DNA of 64,000 nucleotides from Streptomyces virginiae (GTDB lineage: Bacteria; Actinomycetota; Actinomycetes; Streptomycetales; Streptomycetaceae): assembly GCF_000720455.1 (NCBI RefSeq), contig NZ_JOAK01000008.1, positions 129,191-193,190 on the forward strand, given 5' to 3'. The position numbers and the translations under genes were made by a program. Under the pieces are notes generated by a model, which was not told where the DNA came from, made no database searches, and saw nothing but the letters and a program-made list of their open reading frames with translations. Of the stretch, positions 9,285 to 17,486 are shown piece by piece. Within the stretch, counting starts at the first letter, position 1; every line of letters begins with the position of its first letter.

Positions 9285-9998
9285 ATGACTGCACCAGAGA
9301 AGATTCCCAACGCGGGGAAGAAGGCGAAGGACCTCAACGAGGTCATCCGCTACACCCTGTGGTCCGTCTTCAAGCTGAAGGACGTCCTGCCGGAGGACCG
9401 CGCCGGTTTCGCCGACGAGGTCCAGGAGCTGTTCGACCAGCTGGCCGCCAAGGACATCACCGTCCGCGGCACCTATGACGTCTCCGGCCTGCGCGCCGAC
9501 GCCGACATCATGATCTGGTGGCACGCGGAGACCGCGGACGAGCTGCAGACCGCGTACAACCTGTTCCGCCGTACCAAGCTGGGCCGCGCGTTGGAGCCGG
9601 TGTGGTCGAACATGGCCCTGCACCGCCCGGCCGAGTTCAACAAGTCGCACATCCCCGCCTTCCTGGCCGACGAGGTCGCCCGCGACTACGTCAGCGTCTA
9701 CCCCTTCGTCCGCAGCTACGACTGGTACCTGCTGCCCGACGAGGACCGTCGCCGCATGCTCGCCGACCACGGCAAGATGGCCCGTGGCTACCCCGACGTG
9801 CGCGCCAACACCGTCGCCTCCTTCTCGCTGGGCGACTACGAGTGGCTGCTGGCCTTCGAGGCGGACGAGCTGTACCGCATCGTCGACCTCATGCGTCACC
9901 TGCGTGCCTCCGAGGCCCGCATGCACGTCCGTGAAGAGGTGCCCTTCTACACCGGGCGCCGCAAGTCCGTCGCCGACCTGGTGGCCGGGCTCGCCTGA
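9285..9998 (+). CDS. hemQ: HemQ, coproheme decarboxylase (chlorite dismutase fold)
   Basis: 237 residues. Last enzyme of the coproporphyrin-dependent pathway: peroxide-dependent decarboxylation of coproheme to haem b. The sequence shows the chlorite-dismutase-family core: [11 protein letters not shown] at the start, [10 protein letters not shown] near residue 75, [20 protein letters not shown] near 140 containing the conserved tyrosines, and [15 protein letters not shown], which should hold the proximal His. The length is that of the actinobacterial group. It begins four bases after hemG and is clearly cotranscribed with it, so the last two pathway steps before and after iron insertion sit in one operon; ferrochelatase is not in the window. 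Confidence 0.94.
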   Translation: MTAPEKIPNAGKKAKDLNEVIRYTLWSVFKLKDVLPEDRAGFADEVQELFDQLAAKDITVRGTYDVSGLRADADIMIWWHAETADELQTAYNLFRRTKLGRALEPVWSNMALHRPAEFNKSHIPAFLADEVARDYVSVYPFVRSYDWYLLPDEDRRRMLADHGKMARGYPDVRANTVASFSLGDYEWLLAFEADELYRIVDLMRHLRASEARMHVREEVPFYTGRRKSVADLVAGLA

Positions 9999-10111
9999 TA
10001 CCTCCCCTGGGGGGAAGGACCGGAGGTCGACCACACCGTCAGGTGAGTGCCTCCGGTGGATCGGGAGGCCCAGCCCCCGAAACGACGCAGCCGGAGATCC
10101 CGCCCGGAAGT

Positions 10112-11833
10112 TCAGACGACCGGCGGCAGCAGCGCCCTGCGGGCGCCCGCCGCCCCGTCGTCCAGCGACACCGGTGCGGGCTCCGGATGCGGCGCGCAAC
10201 CGACGCGCCACCCCGGGGTGGCGCCCGTCAGCAGGTACCGCTCCACGTGCCGGTCCACGCACCCGTTGCGTCCGCCGGCCACACCGTGGGAGCCGGCCCC
10301 CGTCTCCGTCACCAGTGACGCCCGCGCACCGAGCCGCCGCTGGAGTTCCAGCGCGCCCGGGTAGGGGGTCGCGCCGTCCCGTTCCGCCGCGACCACGAGG
10401 GTCCGCGGCAGCCGCTCGGGCTGCGACCCGACCGGCACCGGCGACTGCCGTCCGCGCACCGGCCAGGAGGCGCACGGCAGGTTGAGGAAGGCGTTGGCCC
10501 AGGTCTCGAAGGGCGCCGTACGGGCCAGCTCGGTGTTGTCGCGGTCCCAGGTCCCCCAGTCCGCGGGCCAGGGGGCGTCGTTGCACAGCACCGCCGTGTA
10601 GACGGCCGTCGCGTTCTCGGCCTCGGCCGCCGCCGCCGGGTCGGGGGCGGCCTGGGCGGCCAGCACCGAGGGATCGCCGCGCAGGAACGCGGCCAGGGCC
10701 GCCGCCCGGTCCGGCCAGACGTCGTCGTAGTACGCGGCCTGCAGGAGGGCGGCCCGCAGTTCGCCCGTCCCGACGGTCCCGCCGGCGGGGGTGCGGGCCA
10801 CCGCGTCGCGGACCCGCTCGTAGCCCGCCTGCACGGCAGCCGGGGTGGTGCCGAGCCCGTAGGTGGCGTGGTGCCGGGCCACCCAGGACCGGAAGTCGTG
10901 CCAGCGCGCCTCGAACCCGCGCGACTGGTCGAGGTTGTTGCGGTACCAGACGCGGCGCGGATCGGGATCGACCGCCGAGTCGAGCACCATCCGGCGGACG
11001 TGGCGCGGGTACAGGGTGGCGTAGACGGCCCCGAGGTAGGTGCCGTACGAGGCACCCATGAAGGTCAGCTTCTCCTCGCCGAGCGCGGCGCGCAGCACGT
11101 GCAGGTCACGGGCGTTGTTCAGGGTGGTGTAGTGCGGCAGGGCCGCCCCGGCCCGGCGGGCGCAGCCGCGGGCGTACTCCCGGGCCTGCGCGAGGCGTTG
11201 CATCTTGTACGCGGGGGAGGGGCGGACCGGCTCCTGGGTGGGGCCCTTCGGCCGGGCCGCCGGGTCCCGGCAGGACAGCGGGGCCGAGCGCCCGACACCG
11301 CGCGGGGCGTAGCCCACGAGGTCGTAGGCGGCGGCGATCCGCTCCCAGCCGGGGAGCCCGGCGACGAGCGGGAAGTACATCCCGGAGGCACCGGGGCCGC
11401 CCGGGTTCTGTACGAGCGCGCCCTGGCGTGCGGCGCCGCGGGCTGCGGTGGCGGTGGCCCGGCTGACGGTGAGGGAGATCTGCGGGCCGTCGGGACGGGC
11501 GTAGTCGAGCGGGACGCGCAGGGTGGCGCACCGGACGTTCGACGGCAGTGCCTCGGCGGCGGGGCAGGTGCGGAAGTCGAGAGCTGCGCCGCCGCCGTCC
11601 GGGGAGGCGGCCGCCGCGAGGGCCGCGCGGCGGGCGACGAGCGCGGCGCCGGCGCTCTCTGCGTCGGACGCCTCGGACGCCTCGGACGCCTCGGACGCCT
11701 CGGACGCCTCGGAGGCGTCGGTGCCGGCGCTGTCCGGGGTCTGCGGGACGGGTGCGGCCACGGCGGTGGGGGCGCACAGGGCGAGGAAGAGCGCGGCCAC
11801 GACGGATCCGTGGCGTGCGGTTCTCGTTCGCAT
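10112..11833 (-). CDS. Secreted TAP-family alpha/beta hydrolase (tripeptidyl aminopeptidase-like)
   Basis: 573 residues from the ATG at 11833. A signal peptide ends near AVAAPVP (residue 27). A low-complexity stretch of Ala-Ser-Glu repeats follows, then the hydrolase domain: oxyanion region VQNPGGPGASG, nucleophile elbow MGASYGTYLG and, near the C-terminus, VAAERDGATP and GSHGVAGGRNGCVD supplying Asp and His. The final 100 residues match the TAP C-terminal domain. Relatives cleave N-terminal tripeptides or esters outside the cell. Paired cysteines (FRTCPAAEALPSNVRCATL) suit an exported protein. It is 101 bases downstream of the TIGR04222 gene on the same strand. Confidence 0.88.
   Translation of the reverse strand: MRTRTARHGSVVAALFLALCAPTAVAAPVPQTPDSAGTDASEASEASEASEASEASDAESAGAALVARRAALAAAASPDGGGAALDFRTCPAAEALPSNVRCATLRVPLDYARPDGPQISLTVSRATATAARGAARQGALVQNPGGPGASGMYFPLVAGLPGWERIAAAYDLVGYAPRGVGRSAPLSCRDPAARPKGPTQEPVRPSPAYKMQRLAQAREYARGCARRAGAALPHYTTLNNARDLHVLRAALGEEKLTFMGASYGTYLGAVYATLYPRHVRRMVLDSAVDPDPRRVWYRNNLDQSRGFEARWHDFRSWVARHHATYGLGTTPAAVQAGYERVRDAVARTPAGGTVGTGELRAALLQAAYYDDVWPDRAAALAAFLRGDPSVLAAQAAPDPAAAAEAENATAVYTAVLCNDAPWPADWGTWDRDNTELARTAPFETWANAFLNLPCASWPVRGRQSPVPVGSQPERLPRTLVVAAERDGATPYPGALELQRRLGARASLVTETGAGSHGVAGGRNGCVDRHVERYLLTGATPGWRVGCAPHPEPAPVSLDDGAAGARRALLPPVV
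11665..11709. repeat. Five tandem copies of a 9-base unit
   Basis: The plus-strand unit CGGACGCCT is repeated perfectly five times and encodes an Ala-Ser-Glu tripeptide run just after the signal peptide of the secreted hydrolase. Being in frame, copy-number change would lengthen or shorten a linker without breaking the gene. Confidence 0.9.
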
Positions 11834-11934
11834 GGCGCCCCTGCCTCTCATCCGATGAACCGATGAGAGGCCCGGGCGGCGCACTTGTAAAGGATCATTG
11901 GCCGGTGTCGGCGGCCGTGACCCCGGTTGCCGTA

Positions 11935-12987
11935 TCAGGAACTGCTGGAACAGCTGGAACTGCTGGAACTCGAACAGCTGGAACTGGAACTGGAACAGCT
12001 GGAGCCGCTCGAACCGGAACAGCTGGAGGAGGAGCCGCCACAGCTCGAACCACTGCTGCCCGAGCAGCCGGAGCCACCTGCGCAGCTGCTGCCGGAGGAG
12101 CCGCAGCCCGAGCCGCTCCCGCCGCCCCCGTCGCTCATGGCGCACCACATCACCGGCAGCAGCTCGGGCGAGGAGTCGGAGGAGGACGAGTGGCTGTGCG
12201 GGCGGTGGGAGCGCGCCCCCGACTGGGCCATCGCGAGCCGGGTGTCGCGCGCGGCGGGCACCAGCTGCTGGCGCAGGAACGGGTCCCGCAGGCCGCGCAG
12301 GCCGAAGAGCGCGGTCTGTACGTGCGGGGTCCGGTCGTTCACGTACGCGGAGCGCATGGCGAGCAGCGCCCGCAGCCCGGCCCGGGTGACCCGGTTGCGG
12401 ACCCGGGCCGTGCAGAAGAGGCCCACGACGATGCCCGCGAACAGTGCCGGCGCCACCATCGCGATGAACGGCACGCCGGGGCCGGAGTCGAGGGCGAAGC
12501 CCACGACGGTCAGCGGGATCGACGCCATCAGCCAGACCACGCACACGACGGCCTGGATCACTCCCCAGCGGCGCCAGGTCCGGCCGGTGCCGGGCGGGGC
12601 GACCAGCCCGCGGGCGGCCAGCGCGCCCCCGATCTCCTGGACGGCCGGGTCGCACATGGCGGCGTAGCGCACCTGGTAGAGCCACCCCGAGGGGGCTGCG
12701 GCGTGGGCCTGGAGCACGGCGCGTTCGGCGGGGTCTGCGGCCCGCGCCCCGGGGCGCACCTGGACGATGCCGGGACCGCCGACGACCAGCCGGCCGTCCC
12801 CGAGCATCGAGACGAGCGCGGTGTCCACGACGGTGGCGGGCCCGCCCACCACGAACGCGGCCTCGGACAGGTCGTGCAGGCCCGCCGACGGGCCCGCCGG
12901 TGTCGGCCGGGCGCGGCGCAGCCCGCGCAGGAGCAGGACGGAGGAGACGACGACGGCGATCCAGATCGCGACGGCGAGGATGTTCAC
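11935..12987 (-). CDS. TIGR04222-type membrane protein with Ser/Gly/Cys-rich C-terminal tail
   Basis: 350 residues from a GTG at 12987, preceded by GGAGG. Three membrane segments are visible: residues 1-21 ([18 protein letters not shown]), about 165-190 ([19 protein letters not shown]) and about 200-222. A soluble stretch rich in [12 protein letters not shown] lies between the first two, and an Arg-rich stretch after the third. From about residue 287 the chain becomes almost pure Ser, Gly and Cys: eight cysteines spaced 6 to 8 residues apart, ending SSSCSSSS. I recognise the TIGR04222 family, known for such tails. The start overlaps the stop of the DUF692 enzyme gene by four bases (GTGA), so the two are translationally coupled. 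The tail is probably the enzyme's substrate; that is inference. Confidence 0.85.
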   Translation of the reverse strand: MNILAVAIWIAVVVSSVLLLRGLRRARPTPAGPSAGLHDLSEAAFVVGGPATVVDTALVSMLGDGRLVVGGPGIVQVRPGARAADPAERAVLQAHAAAPSGWLYQVRYAAMCDPAVQEIGGALAARGLVAPPGTGRTWRRWGVIQAVVCVVWLMASIPLTVVGFALDSGPGVPFIAMVAPALFAGIVVGLFCTARVRNRVTRAGLRALLAMRSAYVNDRTPHVQTALFGLRGLRDPFLRQQLVPAARDTRLAMAQSGARSHRPHSHSSSSDSSPELLPVMWCAMSDGGGGSGSGCGSSGSSCAGGSGCSGSSGSSCGGSSSSCSGSSGSSCSSSSSSCSSSSSSSCSSSS

Positions 12988-14348
12988 GCCGCCCTCCCCG
13001 TGAGCGTCCGGGCCCAGCGCACGATGCGGCGCGGCGGCCTGGCCCCCGCCCGTTCCCGCCACCAGGCGGTGAGCCGGCGCCGCGCGGCCGGGTCGGCCGG
13101 CAGGTCCTGGATCAGCAGGTGCTCGGCGAAGTCCAGCGCGTCCCGGCGGTATCCGGCGGTCATGGGCCGGCGCTTGGCGTACGTCAGGAACGCCTCGCGG
13201 TACGGGTCGCGGCCGCCGAGGATGCCGGGCAGTTCCGGAGCCACCTTGGCGACGACGTCGGCCCGCTTGGCGGCCAGCGCCCGTACCTGCACGCGGATGC
13301 GCGCGCGGTCGAAGCCCTCGGGCACGGGTGTCCCGGCCACGAGCGCGGAGAGCAGGGCGGCCTGGCCGAGCCCCACCCGGGTCCGGGCGGCCTCGCAGGC
13401 CCCCCGCCCCCCGGGCCGGGGCTGCACCCCGGGCTCGGGCTGCGGCGCGGCCTTCGGCTCCGGCGCGGCCGCGCGCACGGTGTTCGCCGCGCTCGCCCCC
13501 GGCCGGGCAACCGCTCCTTCCGAGGCCGTGCGGCCGACCGTCACCACCTCGCGGATCGCGGCCAGTTCGCCCGCCAGCTCCGCCTCCGGCGGGAAGTCGT
13601 CGTCGCGCTCCAGCAGGACGCCCGCCGGCTCCACCCGGGAGCGCAGCTCGGCCAGCAGGTCGAGCACCTCCGGCGGTACGGGGTGGGCGTGGGTGTCGTG
13701 CCAGACACCGCCCCGTTCGACGCCGCCCGCCACGTGCACGTACGCCAGCGCCTCCAGCGGGATCGCGTCGAGGACGGCGGCCGGGTCCTCGCCCCGGTTG
13801 ACCCGGTTGGTGTGCAGGTTGGCCACGTCGATGAGCAGCCGCACCCCGGTCCGCTCGACCAGCTCCGTGAGGAACTGCCCCTCCGTCATCTCCTCGCCCG
13901 GCCACGAGAACAGCGCGGCGATGTTCTCCAGCGCCAGCGGCACCGGCAGCGCGTCCTGCGCGATCGTCACGTTCTCGCACAGCACGTCCAGCGCGTCGCG
14001 GGTGCGCGGCACCGGCAGCAGGTGCCCGGCCTCCAGCAGCGGCGAGGAGGTCCGTACGAAGGCGATGTGCTCGGTGACGAGCGGCGCCCCCAGCGCCACC
14101 GCCCGCTCGCCGAGGGCCGCCAGCTTCTCCGGGTCAGGGCGGTCGGCGCCGCCGAGGCCGAGCGAGACCCCGTGCGGGACGATCCGCGTGCCGCGCTCGC
14201 GCAGCCGCCGGAGCCCCTCGGGCAGGTGGCCCGGGCAGATGTTCTCGGCCACCACCTCGACCCAGTCCAGGCCGTCCAGCCGTTCGACGGCGTCCGCGAT
14301 CTCCGGCCGCCAGCCGATGCCCACCCCCAGGTGTGCCATGGGCTTCAT
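12984..14348 (-). CDS. DUF692 / MNIO-family oxidative enzyme with C-terminal partner-like domain
   Basis: 454 residues; ATG at 14348 behind GAGGGG, preferred to the more upstream Met. Residues 1-270 form the DUF692 TIM barrel of the multinuclear non-haem iron oxidative enzymes (MbnB, TglH and relatives). Candidate iron ligands are visible in order: [60 protein letters not shown] and LLERDDD. An Ala/Pro/Glu linker with little sequence information follows, then a helical domain (about 335-454) that resembles the one seen in the S. coelicolor SCO6045 group and may act as the peptide-binding partner. Known members modify cysteines in ribosomal peptides; the downstream, coupled gene supplies a Cys-rich tail. 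Confidence 0.85.
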   Translation of the reverse strand: MKPMAHLGVGIGWRPEIADAVERLDGLDWVEVVAENICPGHLPEGLRRLRERGTRIVPHGVSLGLGGADRPDPEKLAALGERAVALGAPLVTEHIAFVRTSSPLLEAGHLLPVPRTRDALDVLCENVTIAQDALPVPLALENIAALFSWPGEEMTEGQFLTELVERTGVRLLIDVANLHTNRVNRGEDPAAVLDAIPLEALAYVHVAGGVERGGVWHDTHAHPVPPEVLDLLAELRSRVEPAGVLLERDDDFPPEAELAGELAAIREVVTVGRTASEGAVARPGASAANTVRAAAPEPKAAPQPEPGVQPRPGGRGACEAARTRVGLGQAALLSALVAGTPVPEGFDRARIRVQVRALAAKRADVVAKVAPELPGILGGRDPYREAFLTYAKRRPMTAGYRRDALDFAEHLLIQDLPADPAARRRLTAWWRERAGARPPRRIVRWARTLTGRAA

Positions 14349-14480
14349 GTCCCCTCGCCCCCTCTCTTCGTACCGTGTGCGGATGTCATGGCCCCGACGC
14401 AGTCGCGCCAATCCGCACGAGGGGACGTTCAGAGCAACATTTGAGGTTCCCGGCGGTCCGCCCCGGCCGCAGGAAGGCCG

Positions 14481-15233
14481 TCAGAGCCGGGCGCGGAGCG
14501 CCGGATGGTCGGCGACGACGGTCGCGCTGCCGGGGGCGATCTCGGTGAACCCGGCGTCGCGGACCACCGGCAGCCCGCTCCCGCTCAGCTCCGCCCACCG
14601 CTCGCGCGGGGCCGTCCGCACGGCCAGGCGGAAGCCCGACTCCTGCCAGGCGGCCCGCTCCGCACCCGTCAGCTCCCACCACGCCAGCTGCGCCGCGTGC
14701 CCGGCCTGGGCCATCGCCTTGCCGGCCGACATCTCCAGCGCGGGATTGAGCCACAGCACCGGCAGAGCGGGGCCGGCGGCCGCGGCGACCGGTGCCGGGT
14801 CGTCGAGGTCGGTGCCCGACACCTGGAGCTTGGCCAGCTCCTTGGGCCAGCCGTCGAGGGGCACCGGCGGGAAGACCCGGACCTGTGCGGCCTCCCCGTG
14901 GACGGTGACGCCGGGCAGGGTCTCCGCCTTGCGCCACTCCGCACCGCGCGCCCGCCGGACCACCTTGCGGATCCGCGCGTCCTGCCAGTCACGGACCGCC
15001 TGCGCCCACTCGCCCTCGCCCCGCGCCCGCTCGTCGGTGAGCAGCACCAGCACCGCCCGGGCCGCGGTCTCCAGGGCGTCGGTCCGGGCGGGCGGCTCCG
15101 CCTTCTCGATGCGCACCACCAGCGGCAGGACGAACTGCGGGGCCTCGTCGCGCAGTACGTGCTCCCGCCGGAAGGCGCTGTCGGACCCGACCGCCGGTAC
15201 GGCCGGGGTGTCGTTCGTGTGCTGACTGCTCAT
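14481..15233 (-). CDS. PTH2-like peptidyl-tRNA hydrolase domain protein
   Basis: 250 residues. The C-terminal half holds the motif MSAGKAMAQAGHAAQLAWW (about 170-190), which matches the catalytic GK-x-x-AQ-x-x-HA stretch of PTH2 hydrolases, and a final strand pattern GLPVVRDAGFTEIAPGSATVV. The N-terminal 150 residues are not recognisable and make it twice the size of a simple PTH2. Canonical bacterial peptidyl-tRNA hydrolase is the unrelated Pth, so this is an accessory hydrolase whose real substrate is not known. It lies 132 bases upstream of the DUF692 gene on the same strand and 71 bases from the divergent AIM24 gene. Confidence 0.75.
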   Translation of the reverse strand: MSSQHTNDTPAVPAVGSDSAFRREHVLRDEAPQFVLPLVVRIEKAEPPARTDALETAARAVLVLLTDERARGEGEWAQAVRDWQDARIRKVVRRARGAEWRKAETLPGVTVHGEAAQVRVFPPVPLDGWPKELAKLQVSGTDLDDPAPVAAAAGPALPVLWLNPALEMSAGKAMAQAGHAAQLAWWELTGAERAAWQESGFRLAVRTAPRERWAELSGSGLPVVRDAGFTEIAPGSATVVADHPALRARL

Positions 15234-15304
15234 CCCGCCAAGGATGCCAGGCTCCGCCTTCAGGAGGATGTCCCGGGTGGCCGGTCCGGGTGAGGATCAA
15301 TGCC

Positions 15305-15979
15305 ATGAAGAGTGATCTTTTCGCGTCCGAGAACCTGGCCCAGGCCGCCGTCGCGCCCGGCATGAGCCTGCAGAACGCCAAGTCCGTGCGGTACAACGTC
15401 AACGGGGAGATGCTGGCCCGTCAGGGAGCGATGGTCGCCTTCCGCGGCAACCTGCAGTTCGAGCGCAAGGGCCAGGGCATAGGCGGCATGCTCAAGCGGG
15501 CCGTCACGGGCGAGGGCCTGGCGCTCATGTCCGTACGCGGCCAGGGCGAGGCCTGGTTCGCCCACCAGGGCGGCAACTGCTTCGTCATCGACTTCGAGCC
15601 GGGTGACGCGCTCACCGTCAACGGCCGCAACGTGCTCTGCTTCGACCCGACCCTGTCCTACGAGATCAAGATGGTGAAGGGCGCCGGCATGACCGGCGGC
15701 GGCCTCTTCAACAGCGTCTTCACCGGCACCGGCAAACTCGCCGTCGTCTGCGACGGCCACCCGATCATCATCCCGGTGACCGCGCAGTCGCCGGTCTTCG
15801 TCGACACGGACGCGGTGGTCGGCTGGAGCGCCCGGCTGGAGACCGGCCTGCACCGCTCCCAGTCGGTCGGCTCGATGATCCGCGGCGGCTCCGGCGAGGC
15901 CGTCCAGCTGAAGCTGAGCGGCGAGGGCTTCGTCATCGTGCGCCCGAGCGAGGTCACCGAGACGGTGACGGGGCACTGA
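15305..15979 (+). CDS. AIM24 family protein
   Basis: 224 residues from the ATG at 15305. The sequence is a beta-rich AIM24/TerB-like fold: NAKSVRYNVNGEMLARQGAMV, LKRAVTGEGLALMSVRGQGEAWFA and GLFNSVFTGTGKLAVVCDG are the conserved blocks, and there is no signal peptide or membrane segment. In yeast AIM24 supports mitochondrial inner-membrane organisation; the bacterial members have no agreed function. Its stop codon lies immediately before, and in a different frame from, the coding sequence of an ABC transporter ATPase, so the three genes 15305-17477 look like one operon. Confidence 0.85.
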   Translation: MKSDLFASENLAQAAVAPGMSLQNAKSVRYNVNGEMLARQGAMVAFRGNLQFERKGQGIGGMLKRAVTGEGLALMSVRGQGEAWFAHQGGNCFVIDFEPGDALTVNGRNVLCFDPTLSYEIKMVKGAGMTGGGLFNSVFTGTGKLAVVCDGHPIIIPVTAQSPVFVDTDAVVGWSARLETGLHRSQSVGSMIRGGSGEAVQLKLSGEGFVIVRPSEVTETVTGH

Positions 15980-16044
15980 CCACCGACCGCGGCGCACTGA
16001 CCCTGACCGGCGTCGGCCGCCGTTACGGGCCGCGCCGGCCCTGG

Positions 16045-16830
16045 GTGCTGCGCGGGATCTGCCTGGAGGTGCCGCCCGGCGCCCTCGTCCGGATCGAAGG
16101 CGGCAACGGCGGCGGGAAGTCCACCCTGCTGCGGCTCGTCGCCGGGATCGACGCCCCGACCGAGGGGCGCGTCGGCGGACGCCCGCCGCGCACCGCCTAC
16201 GTCCCCGAGCGGTTCCCGGTGGCGCTGCCGCTCACGGCCCTGTCCTACCTGACGCACCTGGGCCGGGTGCACGGGCTCGGGCGGGCCGAGGCGGCCCGGC
16301 GGGCGGCGCACTGGCTGGACCGGTTCGGGGCCGCGGGCCACGCCCGCACCCCCATGGCCGAACTGTCCAAGGGGACCAGCCAGAAGGTGGCCGTCGTCCA
16401 GGCGCTCCTCGCCGGGCCGGATCTGCTGGTCCTCGACGAGGCCTGGACCGGACTGGACGCCCGCGCCCGGAGCGAGCTGGACCTGGCAGTGGCCGAGCGC
16501 ACCGCCGCCGGAGCGGCGGTGGTGTTCGTCGACCACGACCCGGCGCGGCTCGCGGGCGTGTCCGACGCGCACTACCGGGTCGAAGGGACCGGGCTGGCGC
16601 CGGTGGCGCCGGTGGCGCCGGTGGTCCCGGCCGTGGCCCCGGGGTCCCGCGTGCGGATCCGGGCCGCCGCGGCGCCGGGCAGCGTCCTGCCCCCCGGCCT
16701 GTCGGGCCGGCCCGGTCCCGACGGCGCCGTCGTGCTGACCGTGGACGCCGCCCGCTCCGACGAGGTGCTGCGCACGCTCCTCGGCGCCCGCCCGCCCTGG
16801 CACGTGCGCACCGTGGAGGAACTGCCGTGA
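16045..16830 (+). CDS. ABC transporter ATP-binding protein, start uncertain
   Basis: 261 residues from the first canonical start (GTG, 16045). Walker A is GGNGGGKSTLL, the signature is LSKGTSQKV in place of LSGGQ, Walker B is LLVLDEAWTGLD and the switch His is VFVDHDP. The frame stays open upstream and encodes a normal ABC N-terminus, including the A-loop Tyr (LTGVGRRYGPRRPW at about 16003-16044), but without ATG, GTG or TTG; a CTG at 15976, overlapping the AIM24 stop, could start it. After the ATPase domain comes an Ala-Pro-Val repeat linker and a tail of unknown role. It pairs with the membrane protein whose start overlaps its stop. Confidence 0.82.
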   Translation: MLRGICLEVPPGALVRIEGGNGGGKSTLLRLVAGIDAPTEGRVGGRPPRTAYVPERFPVALPLTALSYLTHLGRVHGLGRAEAARRAAHWLDRFGAAGHARTPMAELSKGTSQKVAVVQALLAGPDLLVLDEAWTGLDARARSELDLAVAERTAAGAAVVFVDHDPARLAGVSDAHYRVEGTGLAPVAPVAPVVPAVAPGSRVRIRAAAAPGSVLPPGLSGRPGPDGAVVLTVDAARSDEVLRTLLGARPPWHVRTVEELP

Positions 16831-17477
16831 CCGCCCTGCTGCGCTACCAGGGGGCGCTGCTGCTGCGCTCCCAGCGGTGGCTCGCCCCCTTCGTCGCCTA
16901 CGCCGCCTTCGTGGCCGTCGGGATCCGGCCGGGCGACCCGGTGCTGGACTCCCTCGGCTACGCGGCCGCCGGCCTGGTCCCGCTCGCCGCCTGGCTGGTC
17001 CGGATCTGCGTCACCAACGAGCCCGGCGCGGCCCGCGACTGCGCGGCCGCCGCGGCCGGTCCGGTACGGGTGCACGCGGCCGCCCTGCTCACCGGCCTCG
17101 CCGGGGCGCTGCTCACCGGAGCCCTGGCGGCCGCCGCGGCGCTCCTGGTCTGCGACAGGGCCGCGACGGGCCCCGGCGCGGCCGCCGTCGCGGGCGCCCT
17201 GGTGACCGTGGTGTGCGCCCTGACCGGGTCGGCCGTCGGCGCGCTGAGCGGCCGACCGCTCGTACGGCGCCGGGGCTACGGGATCCTGGCCGCGGCCCTC
17301 GGCTCCCTGCTCGCCCTGGTCCTCGCGCCCTCCCCGGCCCGTGGCGCGGTGTCGGCCCTGGTCTCGGGGGCGCGTTCGGGCACGGCAGAGGTGCCGCTCA
17401 CGGCCCTGGCGGTCGCGCTCGCGCTGGCCGCCGCCACGGGCACGGCGGCCTGCCTGGCCGCCGCCCGGCGGGGCTGA
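16827..17477 (+). CDS. ABC transporter membrane subunit
   Basis: 216 residues, GTG start overlapping the ATPase stop by four bases (GTGA). The sequence is largely hydrophobic with about six membrane segments (WLAPFVAYAAFVAVG, LGYAAAGLVPLAAWLV, AALLTGLAGALLTGAL, AVAGALVTVVCALTGSAVGAL, GILAAALGSLLALVLA and ALAVALALAAATGTAACLA). It matches no permease family I can name precisely, but size, topology and coupling to the ATPase make it the membrane half of an exporter of the small ABC-2 style. The substrate is unknown. It ends nine bases from a convergent polysaccharide deacetylase gene. Confidence 0.75.
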   Translation: MTALLRYQGALLLRSQRWLAPFVAYAAFVAVGIRPGDPVLDSLGYAAAGLVPLAAWLVRICVTNEPGAARDCAAAAAGPVRVHAAALLTGLAGALLTGALAAAAALLVCDRAATGPGAAAVAGALVTVVCALTGSAVGALSGRPLVRRRGYGILAAALGSLLALVLAPSPARGAVSALVSGARSGTAEVPLTALAVALALAAATGTAACLAAARRG

Positions 17478-17486
17478 ACCCCCGTG

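Noticed and set aside
5165..9346. A 1393-residue open frame on the minus strand spanning three genes
   Set aside because: Read-through frame typical of 73% GC DNA; inside it the flavoprotein has its own start and the rest is antisense to hemG and in a different frame from the lipoprotein.
11665..11709. Possible CRISPR or regulatory array
   Set aside because: The units are directly adjacent 9-mers with no spacers, and they are codons of a secreted protein.
11548..15225. A 1225-residue plus-strand frame
   Set aside because: Antisense to the DUF692 and PTH2-like genes; no recognisable motif.
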